A stretch of 64,000 nt of DNA, from positions 62,001-126,000 of the forward strand of contig JARFXM010000009.1 of NCBI GenBank assembly GCA_029532625.1, read 5' to 3'. The notes beneath the pieces were generated by a model that searched no databases, was not told the DNA's origin, and was given only the letters and a program-made list of their open reading frames with translations. The DNA is from Lomentospora prolificans. Taxonomy: Eukaryota; Ascomycota; Sordariomycetes; Microascales; Microascaceae. The first letter of the stretch is position 1. Each line of letters begins with the position of its first letter. A program made the position numbers and the translations under genes. This document shows, piece by piece, positions 47,962 to 58,943 of this stretch.

Positions 47962-49455
47962 TTATCGATTTCCGTCAAGCTGTTGCGGCCAGTTCGCGGG
48001 TAACGTTCCCGTACACTCCAATCCCATGGTTGCTTGGTTCTGGATATTCGCACACAAGTATTTGAGTTCACCATTGCCGTTTAACGGTCGAATATCAATG
48101 TCCTCGAAGTGAAAGCCGTCGCAAGGTGACGATCTACTGCAGTACATGCCAGCAGCGATATTATACCGAGCCGTACCCGTGATGTTCTGCCAGGTTATGT
48201 CCGTAATCGGGATCCTACTGCTGTCACAGTTTTGGCCCGTATAAATACACGGGGAAACGTAGATGGGCTGGTTTATGTCGTCAAAGGCAACGTTTCTAAA
48301 GGTTACGTTTCGAACATAGCCGGTTCCCGGGTACGTCTTGATCCACGCCGCATTCGATGAATGGTGGCAGTAGACGTTTTCGAAAACAACATTCTCGACG
48401 TATTCTGGTGTCGATGGCGGGTTACCCATACTACCGACAACCATGCATCCGGATTCGTAACACGTCATGTTGTTCGCGTGGATGTTAGTCGAGTTGCCTT
48501 TGACGGAGATACAGTCCTACGGTTAAAAGAAGAAAAAAAAAAAGGTGTTAGATAATCCACGCGCTTTTTGGAGTGTGGTGGGATGATTCCTTACATCGCC
48601 GGCGGTAACTACCCAGTTTTGGAGGTAAACATCCTTCGAGTTCCAAGTGTTGGTACCATCGGTATTCACGGTCGACCATTGACTTGCAGACGTCGAGTTC
48701 ATGTCTATGTTGGTCATCGTGACGTTTGAAGAGTGGGCGATGAAGGTGTTCCAGAACTGACTCTGTCTCCAGGTAATGCCGTCGATCCAAATATCGTTCG
48801 CGTTCCAGAGAGTCAAGCTAATCGGCCGCCCGTTCTGGTTGCCCTGGTTCCTATTCTGGTCGTACCAAATTTGGCCGTTGCCGAAGAACAGCGCTTTTCC
48901 GTGGCCCAGCATCGTAATGTTTGTGCCACCAATCCTCCATGCCGTAGATCGCCCGGCATAAGTGACCGAGATAGAGTTGGAGAGCCAATATCCAATATTA
49001 TCACCACTCCACTCAAGATGCCCATAAATGTCGATGTGGACGTTGCGAAGGTTCGTCGTGTCCATGATCTGGCGGATCATATAGTCTCCCTCTTCGAGAA
49101 TGATGTGCCCATCCTGACCACACTCCTTGAAGGCTTCGAGAATAGCGGGAGTGTCATCATCTGCGCTTGCTTGGCCGCCGCCACCACCTCCGCCACCAGG
49201 AAATCCCGGAAATTGCGGTTCTCTTTTCTCCGGAATGCCCAGCGCCGGATCTGCGCGAGGGTACGGGCCCTGCCGTTCGTAATGGACATCTACAACCTCG
49301 GCACGGGGAGCATTGGACGGAGGTTCGGGGAGGCCATAACGTTTTTTCAGGACGGATTTAGGCGTGACTGTGCATGTGCTGCCGTCTTTAATCATGTCTG
49401 CCAAGGCCGCTCCACAGAGCAGCCCCAGGAAGGGGATGACGCTTTGGAGCTTCAT
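47962..49455 (-). CDS. Secreted GH28 pectinase-like glycoside hydrolase
   Basis: Two exons (49455-48595 and 48516-47962) encode 471 residues. The ATG at 49455 starts MKLQSVIPFLGLLCGAALA, a signal peptide; the longer open frame upstream lacks one. A propeptide with dibasic KKR and EKR sites and an unusual Gly8 run (residues 87-94) precedes the right-handed beta-helix. Catalytic motifs are NTDG with Asp266, and AGDDC with Asp287 and Asp288, whose codons are separated by the intron. The third motif, G/S-H-G in polygalacturonases, is SGC (309-311), so the His is replaced by Cys311. The fourth, RIK, is WIK. Asp residues for hydrolysis are kept, but loss of His and Arg indicates a substrate other than plain homogalacturonan, perhaps exo-acting on rhamnogalacturonan or xylogalacturonan. 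The exact activity is unresolved. Confidence 0.88.
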
Positions 49456-50963
49456 GACCGCGAGTTCACGATAATAATGAATGTCGATAAGCTGCTGAAA
49501 ATACGCCAAGGAGAAAGGGATGGAGAAGCTCCACTTGACCTGAACAACTACAGCATGGGCCGTATGTCCCATATAGTATCCCAAGACAAATAGAGCTGGA
49601 CGTGAAGGCCCCTACTGGACGGAGAGAATGGATTTCATTTGTGGAATATCTTTCCCCAAAACTGGCGCCGCAATATACGAGATGGGCGGTTCACACGACG
49701 CAAGTGGCTAGCTAATAGTACGGGTGTGTTCGTTGCAGTCGGCTGGCTAATTCGCTAATATTATGGTTCCCAGCCCTGTTCGCTAGGACCGCTCACACTA
49801 TCAGATTATCAAAGCACCATGTGCTCCCAGCGGGGACGTAGTGTGCACAATATATCTTTGTCTGATCTAACACGCTCTTTGTGCCTGTCTCGAGGACGAG
49901 AACGCACGCTGGGTGGGGTAGGGTGAATGGGCGCTCTCCGAATGGAGGCTGGCGATGACTTATTATATTAGCCGAGGCCACCCATTTCCGTGGAATGATC
50001 CGGAAGTTTTGTGAGTATGCCGGCCAACGCGGGGATGCCACTTCTTCCATGTTGGCTACTGCCAAGAATACTCCCGGTGTACGGAATAGGTTGGCCGTGA
50101 CCCAGACTGGATAAATAGATGTAAAGTGTTTAATTACAATTGTGATCATCGATAAGGGCTCTCAGTTGGCGCCGCATCCAGGAAAATACAAAATCAAACT
50201 GGCCAGCCACCCATTCACTGGCGGTGGTCCCCGGTCGTGTTCCGGAAAGCGCCATCTTGGAGGAAACTAACGGTGTCCAGGCTTTCGACACGCTCCTGTA
50301 CTTCTATTGTGGAAAGACACGTAATTTTGATTAGCATCTTGAACTCGGCAAGCCAACAGTTGATTACGGGGTTCTTCATCGTCTAGGAGGCCACATTGTG
50401 AGGGAAACTGCTTCAGTATCCACGCTGCTGACGTTTGTATAGGCGTTTAAAGGTGGTTAGAATAATACCCCACGACCAAAATCGGGGGCCCCCAAATCAC
50501 AATGATTAAAACACACAATAGCTTTTAGGTGATATTAACAATGCGGGGACACGGATGTGAGGCGAAATATGTAATATACGAAGTCACCCCCTCTCCGACG
50601 GAGAATTCTCTTTCTTTTCTTAACAAAAAAGAAGAAGAAACCCCCAATACCATTCTAGAAGCCGGACGAAAAGAGGCCTGATGGCTGGCTAGCACCCGCT
50701 TTCAACCCTGTTGATGGCTCTCCAGCCATGCACCACCATCAACTATCATAATAGTAGCAGCATGAGTGGCATCGGGTGTGTTTACTTTAGTGTGGGCACA
50801 GGGGATACATGGGTCCCGCCTCAGATAATTCCGTGAGTAGTTTTATGATTATATTAGCTTTACGTACGCTGAACAAATACTATCATCGCATAAGATTGGT
50901 ATCCTCGGTCAAAAACATGGCATATTGTGTTCCTTATTCCTTTCTTCCCATTCTTCAACTCCT
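49456..50963. other. Upstream region of GH28 gene
   Basis: No gene was seen. A GGCTAA hexamer at 49745-49750, about 290 bases upstream of the GH28 start, matches the core site of XlnR/Xyr1 regulators. A single hexamer is weak evidence. Confidence 0.45.
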
Positions 50964-52283
50964 CTAGTCATCGCACCTCAATTCCTTCTTATCCACTGGA
51001 GAAGGGGGCTCCAAGCATTCCACATATGGTGGCAATTCACTGTCCTGACCCGGTAGCAACACCACGCCCACCTCATCCGACACCTCGGTAGATTCGCCTA
51101 TTGTCGACACAGTGACGCTCCACTTGAGCTTGTGGGTATATTTAATGTTGAAAGTAGAAAAGCTCGGATATAGCTGGCGCTTGCGACGCGAAAATGGTTT
51201 ATGGCTAACCTGATGCGCTTGTCCGAGGGAGAGGTTAAGCAGCGCACCGACATCGAGCGGCTCTGCCTTGACACCTGACGGGAGGACAATGGGTTCGGAG
51301 AGCTGGTCGATGGCAGACTTGGCGTCCACGCCGAACTTGAGGGTTTGGTCGGACGTGTGTGGACTGAGGGTGCCTCGACATATGAGATTCATGCACGACT
51401 TGATCTCAAATGTCATTGATGTCAAGGTGACTGGGTACGCCTTGTTTCTTATCTCTTCGGTAGTCTGGACATTGTCCGGGAAGACCTGGAGCTTGAAAGG
51501 AATGGGACTCATGTCGTCTATCCGAAAAGCAGTAGGGTGCTCGACCTGGAGGGAAAAGGCAAACTGGGGCACCTTGGAAGAGCTGAAGAATGCCCGGGTC
51601 CTCTGTTGAACCGATAGACTGCCGGAATCTTGTTGGGTGAAGCGGTATGACCTTATACGGCAGAGGAACGAACGGCGAGCCAATTCAGCCTCGGCAATTG
51701 GGTCACCCACGGAAGGATTGACAACAGCAATCGGAACAGTGGCCCGGTCGACCTTTTCGCTGGCACCAGCAGACTCGATATGAAGTTTCGCTTCAACAAA
51801 GTACTCGACGAAACACTCGTAAGTAGTGGTAAAGAAGAATCCTGTCGTAAAGAAGACGGGCGGCAGAGGCTGGGATTCAATATCCCGCTGGCCAAGAGGA
51901 AGGTAGCTGAATTTCTGGTCATTGCCCGTAGCCACGGCCGCGGCATCGGGCCGCCTTGGCACCGGGATGGAGAATCGCCACTCCTGCGCCTCGCCATCGG
52001 CGGCGATATGCATCGGGCCGTCAAAGAGCTGCACCTGCGTGTCTGTAGGGCTGAACAGACTGAAGCGCCCCCTGTAGATGCTAGTACCGGCTTGGCCCCT
52101 ACTCACGACCATTTTGGATTTCGTGCGCCCGATCAGCTGCACGGTGAGCCAAGCCCGCGAGGCGACAATCGGTGCATTTCGAACAACGCGGCCGCTCAAT
52201 GTGCTACCTGTATCATAAGAGTTGCGGCCTCCATCGAGGAGTATCTCCAATTGCGGCGACGCCTCCAGCCGAGTTCGAGGCAT
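50964..52283 (-). CDS. Alpha-arrestin-like protein
   Basis: A single exon encodes 439 residues. The N-terminal arrestin sandwich begins with LEILLDGGRNSYDTGSTLSG and has RAWLTVQLIGRTKSK and FSIPVPRRPD. FFTTGFFFTTTYECFVEYFV carries the tyrosine-rich strand typical of fungal arrestin-N domains. The C-terminal half shows LQVFPDNVQTTEEIRNKAY and the KWSVTVSTIGESTEVSDEV strand. The tail contains ELPPYVECLEPP, where LPPY fits the (L/P)PxY motif that binds WW domains of Rsp5-type ubiquitin ligases. Proteins of this class link ligase to plasma-membrane transporters and trigger endocytosis when nutrients change. Which transporter is targeted is not visible; the amino-acid permease at 24107 is only a loose candidate. 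The start at 52283 gives a compact protein without extension. Confidence 0.85.
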   Translation of the reverse strand: MPRTRLEASPQLEILLDGGRNSYDTGSTLSGRVVRNAPIVASRAWLTVQLIGRTKSKMVVSRGQAGTSIYRGRFSLFSPTDTQVQLFDGPMHIAADGEAQEWRFSIPVPRRPDAAAVATGNDQKFSYLPLGQRDIESQPLPPVFFTTGFFFTTTYECFVEYFVEAKLHIESAGASEKVDRATVPIAVVNPSVGDPIAEAELARRSFLCRIRSYRFTQQDSGSLSVQQRTRAFFSSSKVPQFAFSLQVEHPTAFRIDDMSPIPFKLQVFPDNVQTTEEIRNKAYPVTLTSMTFEIKSCMNLICRGTLSPHTSDQTLKFGVDAKSAIDQLSEPIVLPSGVKAEPLDVGALLNLSLGQAHQVSHKPFSRRKRQLYPSFSTFNIKYTHKLKWSVTVSTIGESTEVSDEVGVVLLPGQDSELPPYVECLEPPSPVDKKELRCDD

Positions 52284-52886
52284 TGCTGAACGGTGAAAAT
52301 ATTAATGTGGGGTAAACTGGGAGGAGGTCGCTCGAGTGCTTGCGGCGATGGTTTTGCGGCCCTTGCGAGCCGGACAATAATAGCTGATGAAACGAGATGA
52401 ATTGGGAGTAGGTTTCCCTCGAAAAAAGAAAGAAAACAAAACTTGCCGTTGCCACGGGGGAGCAAGAGATGTTATATATCACTCTCCATTTTGAGGCTAT
52501 CCATCCTCTGGCTTCTTGTGTGACAATCCACCCCAGTCTTGGCGCCCCACCGCACTGTATGCTGATTTCCTCGCGAATACGATTAATACGAAATGACCAA
52601 AGGCATATTTCGGGCAGTTAAGCTGCCGATCGGAACCTAAATCTCATGCCAGCCTATTATAATCCGCCGGGCTGTGCAGCGCTGGCCGCAGCGAGAGGCT
52701 GCCTTGTCGGAGATGCCCGCCACACCACGAGCCCAACGGGGTATAAGGCGCGAAAAATATAAAATAAATAAATCAATGAATCGAAACTGCGGATTGGGTA
52801 TCGAACTACGGAATGGCAATAAAAGCTAGATATCAATCATCGTTACACGAGGCGCCTCGTCGAAGCCCACGCGAGAACATCAGCTA
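52284..52886. other. Intergenic between two minus-strand genes
   Basis: These 600 bases hold the arrestin gene promoter and the 3' flank of the PARP-like gene. No other feature was seen. Confidence 0.5.
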
Positions 52887-54710
52887 TTAATCCATAGCTG
52901 ACGCGAACCATTCAGGGATCCTGGGCTCATCATCTTCTCTCTCTTCGCCAGGTCTCTCTTCATCAGGAAGAACAATTTTGTCCCATTCCAGCGAACTCGG
53001 TGCATAGTCCTTTGGATGGCGTGCCTCGCTGTACTCATCCAACGTCGGTTCCGACGGCTCATCTTCCATCGACGCCGCCTTCACCCAGCTCCAATAAGAG
53101 TCCGTATTATCGTTTTGCTTGGTTGTGCCCTCGTCCAGTCTCATGTTCTGGAATTCGCCGTATTCCTCCTCGTCATCACTCACTTCGCCGACATCCTCAA
53201 CGACAAAGTTCCCATTCGTTCCTGGGCCGTAGCCGTACGGGAACCACTTCCTCGCACGAGCCATGACGGCTTCCTTGGCGCGCTGGCGGTCTCCGGGCGT
53301 CATGCTCGAAATGCCGGCCATGGTAGGCGTGAGACTATTGTCGCGTTTGGCATTGTTGCGCGGGGGTGCTTGCCACTCCCAACGGTTTTGAGGGATGTAG
53401 TGGAACCTGTTGTCCGCGCCCCAGTCCAAGTGAATGACGTATACGGGCAGGATATGAGCGGCGTCGAATACTATGTATTCCAAGTCGCGATTCGCAATGT
53501 GGGAATCCTTGCCGGGCAGCGCAGTTTTGCTCATGCGCAAATCATCGGAGCGGTCTACCCGAGCGAATCGTCCCATCAGAGTCGCGCAAACGATAAGCTT
53601 CAAGCCGAAATATTCGTTGGCGGGCGTTGGCTCGCAGTACCACCCCGAGTAATCGAGAGAGAATTGGGCGCTGGGCGAGGAGTAGATGCCTTGTCCGTAG
53701 GTTGCACCTTGCTGAACGCGATGAAACTGCGGATCGGCTTTGGAAGCATCGGGAATGAGTGACCCGGGCTTGAGAAATCCGTGGCGCACGATGAGCGGCA
53801 CGTTGGACCGGCGCGTACCATGGAAAGTCAGCCGGGGTTTGACAATATGGGCCACAGCGTCTTCGGTACGCCTCAGCGAGACGCCGGGAGCGATGTAGGG
53901 CGCCAGAGCACCCCGGGACATATTATGAGAGAGTCTCGTATACATTGCTTCCTTTGCTTGATAGAATCTGCGAGCCAGTCCCGTGCGCAAGACCTCCTCG
54001 ACGTGTAAGACGCGCATGTAGGATGGGATGTGCTTGACCACGTCGGCGGGAGAGCCGACAAGTTCACGGGCCATCTCGCTCGATGACTTGATTTCTCCCA
54101 GCCGCTTTAGCTGGAGCTCGTCCTCAATCACGGGTGCAGCTTCGATTCCGTGGTGTTTCTTTAATCTTTCCGCAGTAGCTTCGCGGTACTTCCGGAGAGA
54201 GTCCCGAGCCGCCTCTACAAGTTGGGACACGACCATGGTTCTCTCGAAGATGCCGTACGGGTTGAGATCTTCCCTAGCCTCCCACATGGACAAAGTGTTG
54301 GTTTGAAGGGCTTCATCGTAGATGCTGAGCAATCTCGCTCGTAAGGCATCGCAGGGAGCACGGCTCATCTGAAGATTTTCGATGGTTAAGAAGCCCTCGG
54401 ATTCGACTAATATAGGGTAGAACGGGCCGGGAGTCACGCGTAGTATGATCTCTGGGAACGAAAATTCAACTGTACCCTCCAAAGGGGTGTCCAGGCGGCA
54501 ATTCTCTGCGAGGTGGCCGGCCGATACGAGGGTGTCGACCTCTTCATCCCTCAAGAAGGAGAGCTGAACGAGGTCTTCCTCCGAAAATACTGAGTTCATC
54601 CTGCTTTGCATGCAAATGTACTCAATGCCGTGGTTGAGGCATACCGAGTGCGAAAATGTTTTTTGCTTTATGCAGTCCGATTTGAATCGATAGAAATGTA
54701 ATATTGCCAT
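52887..54710 (-). CDS. PARP-type ADP-ribosyltransferase with RWD-like N-terminus
   Basis: A single exon encodes 607 residues from the ATG at 54710. A second in-frame ATG at 54599 (MNSVFSEEDL) may be the true start because the conserved domain begins there. Residues about 38-145 have an RWD-like pattern (ELSFLRDEEVDTL-type helix, TVEFSFPEIILRV, FYPILVESEGF). The catalytic PARP domain contains LTFHGTRRSNVPLIVRHGFL with His297, GATYGQGIYSSPSAQFSLDY with Tyr343, and RDLEYIVFDAAHILPVYVIH with Glu411. The His-Tyr-Glu triad is therefore complete, which in PARPs permits transfer of ADP-ribose from NAD, often beyond a single unit. The acidic tail (DDEEEYGEF, EERPGEEREDDEP) is probably disordered. No zinc finger or WGR domain is present, so it is unlike DNA-repair PARP1 and closer to fungal ADP-ribosyltransferases of the PARP6/8/16 or UBE2-linked kind. 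Target and role are unknown. Confidence 0.85.
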   Translation of the reverse strand: MAILHFYRFKSDCIKQKTFSHSVCLNHGIEYICMQSRMNSVFSEEDLVQLSFLRDEEVDTLVSAGHLAENCRLDTPLEGTVEFSFPEIILRVTPGPFYPILVESEGFLTIENLQMSRAPCDALRARLLSIYDEALQTNTLSMWEAREDLNPYGIFERTMVVSQLVEAARDSLRKYREATAERLKKHHGIEAAPVIEDELQLKRLGEIKSSSEMARELVGSPADVVKHIPSYMRVLHVEEVLRTGLARRFYQAKEAMYTRLSHNMSRGALAPYIAPGVSLRRTEDAVAHIVKPRLTFHGTRRSNVPLIVRHGFLKPGSLIPDASKADPQFHRVQQGATYGQGIYSSPSAQFSLDYSGWYCEPTPANEYFGLKLIVCATLMGRFARVDRSDDLRMSKTALPGKDSHIANRDLEYIVFDAAHILPVYVIHLDWGADNRFHYIPQNRWEWQAPPRNNAKRDNSLTPTMAGISSMTPGDRQRAKEAVMARARKWFPYGYGPGTNGNFVVEDVGEVSDDEEEYGEFQNMRLDEGTTKQNDNTDSYWSWVKAASMEDEPSEPTLDEYSEARHPKDYAPSSLEWDKIVLPDEERPGEEREDDEPRIPEWFASAMD

Positions 54711-57700
54711 TTCCCTTTATGGCTCTATTATCATGTGCTGAGAAGGAGTCACCGGCGAATGCATGTCAGACGGCTCATCAGGAACAGACAGGATGCGTGT
54801 GGCACCTTGCACTGATCATGTTTGTGGCTCAAGGTTGAAGAGGCGCTGCTGCCTGGAGCGGGTTCTGGCAATCGATGGTTTTTGAGTGGCTCAGCCTGGC
54901 TGGCTGGCTGTAGTGTGCGACCAAGAAGATCATTGACACTAAAAACTGGGCTATGGTAGCCTCAACTGGGGACTCTCGTGCCACACTCAAAAGCTATCGA
55001 TCAACGTCGTTGACCAGTCCGGCACAGACGATCATGGTCGCTACGCGGTTCTCTCTCATATCACTTCGATGTTGAAATGGCGATTGAGGGGAACATAGAC
55101 GCTGTCCTAGGAACGAACAATTTGGCTGTCGCACTGCGGCGAGCGACCATCATTCAATGATGGCTGGCTCCGGTGGGGCGAAGCTGCTAAATACAGATAT
55201 AGGGCTTGCACAAGCCCCAAGGCAGACGGAAAAGCGGCTGGCGCCAAATATCTTGGACGTAATGAACGCAGAAACTCAAGGAAGATTTCTACTAGGAAAA
55301 TAAACCATAGAAATAGATTCGCCAAGAACACTTTTCCTTTCTACCCCCTAGGCGCCAAGTGCTCGGGAGCGGCTCCCGAAGGTGGCCTTCGAGACGACTG
55401 ACGCTGTGACCAGACAGGAACGGAAGAGGCCGATCATGGCTGGCCCGTTGGCAGAAATGCCATGTGCCGGGCTGCTGGCTAAGCTGGGGTTCGTCGGGTC
55501 GCTAGCATCGAAGCCAGCGATAAAGGCAGCCTCTAGCACCAAAAGAAGGCTGCTAGAATTCTGCCAAGTAGTATTCTGCTTGCATCCTTGCCTGGCTGGC
55601 TGGCTGCCCATGCTTAAATTAATTTGCTTGGCCAGCTGGCGGACTCGCGGAGCACCAGCCTTAATATCCCACTACCGCTGGCTGGCCTGCTTGCTGGTGG
55701 CTGGCTGTCTGCAAAACGTCCGCCTGCCAATGTGGCTGTGACAAACCCCAAGCTCTCGGGACAGGCTGGCTTCTCCACCTACCAGGAAGAAGGCGAAGGG
55801 GATGAGGGGCGAAAACTTGACGATATGTTTCAAGACAACTTCGACGGCTCTGAGACGGAAAGAAGAAGAAGAAGACAAAAAAAAATGTCCCGGGACAGCC
55901 CCAGAGTATCATGTCATGCAAGAAGGAGCATTCTCAGGTAAGGGGGGCGCAAGAAATCATTGATGCAAACGTGGAAGAGCAACTGGTTCCTGCTTGTGCA
56001 AGATGTGATGGGGTAATCGAAACCGCCCAAGCGTAAATTAAATGAAACCCACTCGAGGACCAACTCCCGCACCCCAACCCCACACGCGCCCAAAGCACTT
56101 CCCAACTCCCCCCAGTACCCCAGCTCAAACATTCCTCTGTGTTAGCCTTGTGGTGGGCGTGTACGAGTAGCCAGCTGGCGGGGCTGTTGGATCCCGGATG
56201 TAGTGTGGCGCTAGAAATCTATTCGTGGCCGTCCCTATTTGACGTAGCAACAGTCGCGGCGGGAAATGAAAGAAGCACTCGGCCGCACTCATCGGGACTC
56301 CGGAATCGCGGCCGGCCATGCACGAGTGTGATCCTGAAAAAAAAAAAAAAAAAAAGGGTGATACTGGAGTCTGCTTCGACGTTCACTGCGCTTAATTCGG
56401 CCGGATATCCGGGAGGCGGCCGAAAAGGAGAGCTACTAGTTGATGATCGATAATCCATCTTCGCTTCCTTTCCTTCCTTCCTTTCCGCCCCTGTTATTTG
56501 TGAGGGAGGGTCGGAGAAATGAAGGCGATACAAGGGACAAAAGAAGGGGGAATGGAGAAAAACTCCCTAGTCTACAGAGTAAACGCTCGACGTGTGTGTC
56601 GGTCGAGGCATGGATCTGGAGATGGATTTGACTTTGATTTTGCCAGCGGCCAATAGTTCTCAGCCCCAGTCAGCTCTGCAGGGTTTGTGCTCTTGTTTCT
56701 CAGGAATCACACGAAATCTTTGGGGGAGGCTGGCGAGAAGATGGAACGGGAAGTGGATGTGCAAACCTGGTCATAGCGCGTCAATTGGGGTTTGAACGGA
56801 CGCGGCCCAACCCCAATGTCGGACACGCTGGGACAAACACCGCACCACTTGAGGGGAGAACCGGGAAGGGGGGCGCTGGGGTGGTGGTACGAAGCCGTCA
56901 GGAAATACCGGACCGCCAGGCCTGTGCGTTGGTTCCGTGATCTGTGCGAGTGAAAAAAAATTAAGCGAGGAGAGGCGAAGTGGGCCCCGGGGAGAAGGGT
57001 TCATAGGCACTAAGACGAAATTGTTCTTAGGAGGCACTCCGACTGGGGCGCGAGGCCGTTTGGAAAAGCTCGCGTCGTATTCCGGAAAAAGTGGCTCGAC
57101 TTGCTTGCTTTGTCAGGGGCGGTTCAGCATTCGTCAGAAATGATCGATGGTCTGTCTGTCTGTTGTCGTCGCTCATGAGAGATCAAAATCAAAATTGGCA
57201 TGATGGAGGGCTTCCATTGGCCAATGATTTCTCCTTTGAGGATCACCAAATCATTTTACGTGCAGGACGGGATCCAACGTAAGAACAGGCTTCTAATATT
57301 AAATGGTCGTGGCCTGGCCCGGGGCACCGTGCGGTCTCTGCCTCATAAAATTGCTGTGGTACTCTAAGTACCTGGCTAGGCGTTAGTACCACCCGCCTTC
57401 TAGCCCTGTGGGATTATTATCTTGTTACTCTCTCCTGCGTCGCTCGGCCGAATTGAACAAAAGTAGCCCCCATACTTGTGCGTCTCCTGTCCACCAGCAG
57501 ACCGGTCCAGGAATAATGGTCCGGTGAAGCATGACTGGCGCATCTTGCGCAAAAAAAGCAACAGGCAAGAGCGGGACGAGCCACCTGGCACCTCGGGTTA
57601 TCAAACTTTTTAGTAGCTCCATTCTTGATTATTGGAACCAGGATCGACGGGAAGATCAGCCCATCACCACTTCATTGCCGAGCGCGCGTCGTTGACGATC

Positions 57701-58943
57701 GTGGATCAAAACGTCAGTGGGATGGTTGTGCTAATAACCCGAGAAGAAGGTTTAATCGTGCGCCGTAGAGGCAGACGGGTACGGGGGAACCCTGCAAGCT
57801 AGAGGAGTCACTAGCTCGAGGCAGGATCCGAGTTCGACACATTGTGCGTTCCGTCAAGTTCGTCAGAAGCTGGGTTTCTTGCTCGTTGGGAGAGTCCGAC
57901 GCCGGCTGCGACGGGGAACCTACAGAGGGCTGGCCGCACAGTCAAACAAACCTTGTTCGTTTTGGGATGGCTCTCCGACGCAGTGTACGTCGTCCGTCTC
58001 CGCCAACCAGCCACCCCGGCCTCAAGGATCGCCAAGCTAAGCCAAAGACGGAAATCGATCCTCGCCTGGGATCCTCCTCAGCACTTCCACGTCGGCCCCA
58101 CAAATCAACGGAGAGTCCTCGTGAGAAAGCTTGCCGATTTTCCCCACGTATAGAAATCCAGCAACCACCCCGGTAATGGTATGGTGGCCCAGCATCCCGT
58201 TTTCCCTGGAGAGTTGCGTGCCCCAAGCTAGCAAACCAAGTTGCCTGAGTTGTCCAACGGACCTTGGGGAGCTGGCGGAACCATTTTCCAGGCCCGTGGA
58301 GTTTCAGAGCCTACTGTAAATCTCCTGGTTTTTACCAGTGGTTGTGGAATTTTGTCATGGACTTTGTATATATACACTACCACAATGGGTTAGTCTGCAA
58401 CGACCGAACATCCATGGATATCAACCCCTGGAGGAGGTCCAGCTGCAGCTCTGACGCGATTTCTGTGGAACCATCCCGGAGCGCCATACCAGATCGAGCA
58501 AAGGCAATAATAAATAACAGCGGGCTCAATCAATCCTCTTTGGGCTGCTGTCTCAGGAACTTGCCACACCACACTCACTCCCCTCAGGACGCAAGCGAGG
58601 GGAGACTAGTTCTGTGGGCCCACCCCCTGGTCCCTTCTCTGGATGGACTTGGTCAAATTTCCCTACCCGTTGTATATTATCCTGATACTCGCCCATGGGT
58701 GAGGCTCGGGGTGGGAGAGACGCCAGTGGTCCTTCTTTTTTTGTTTTGTGTTCACCCCATTCCCTCTTACCATGCACTGAGGGCAGGCTGATCCTCAACG
58801 CGAGGCTCCTGACGACATATCTTGATTGCCGAGCGATTGATATCGAATCGGCCTCCAGCCATCCGACAATTCCGGCACGTCCGATCGCCCAGAATCGACT
58901 CCAACGGCCGAAAAATAAAAAATAAAAAAATCACCACCAAAAA
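54711..58943. other. 4.2 kb non-coding region between divergent genes
   Basis: This is the longest gene-free stretch in the window, and both flanking genes read away from it. I found no frame with family features on either strand. It is marked by repeated GGCT runs (54897-54910, 55592-55606, 55675-55708), an A19 tract at 56337-56355 and a CTTCC-rich tract near 56461-56487. It could carry long 5' leaders, regulatory elements or a non-coding RNA. Confidence 0.5.
56337..56355. repeat. Poly(A) tract
   Basis: Nineteen consecutive A residues lie in the non-coding region. No coding sequence or LTR lies beside it that would indicate a retroposed copy. Confidence 0.9.

Noticed and set aside
49745..49750. 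GGCTAA as an XlnR/Xyr1 site for the GH28 gene
   Set aside because: A single hexamer is expected by chance about every 2 kb when both strands count, so no regulatory feature is claimed.
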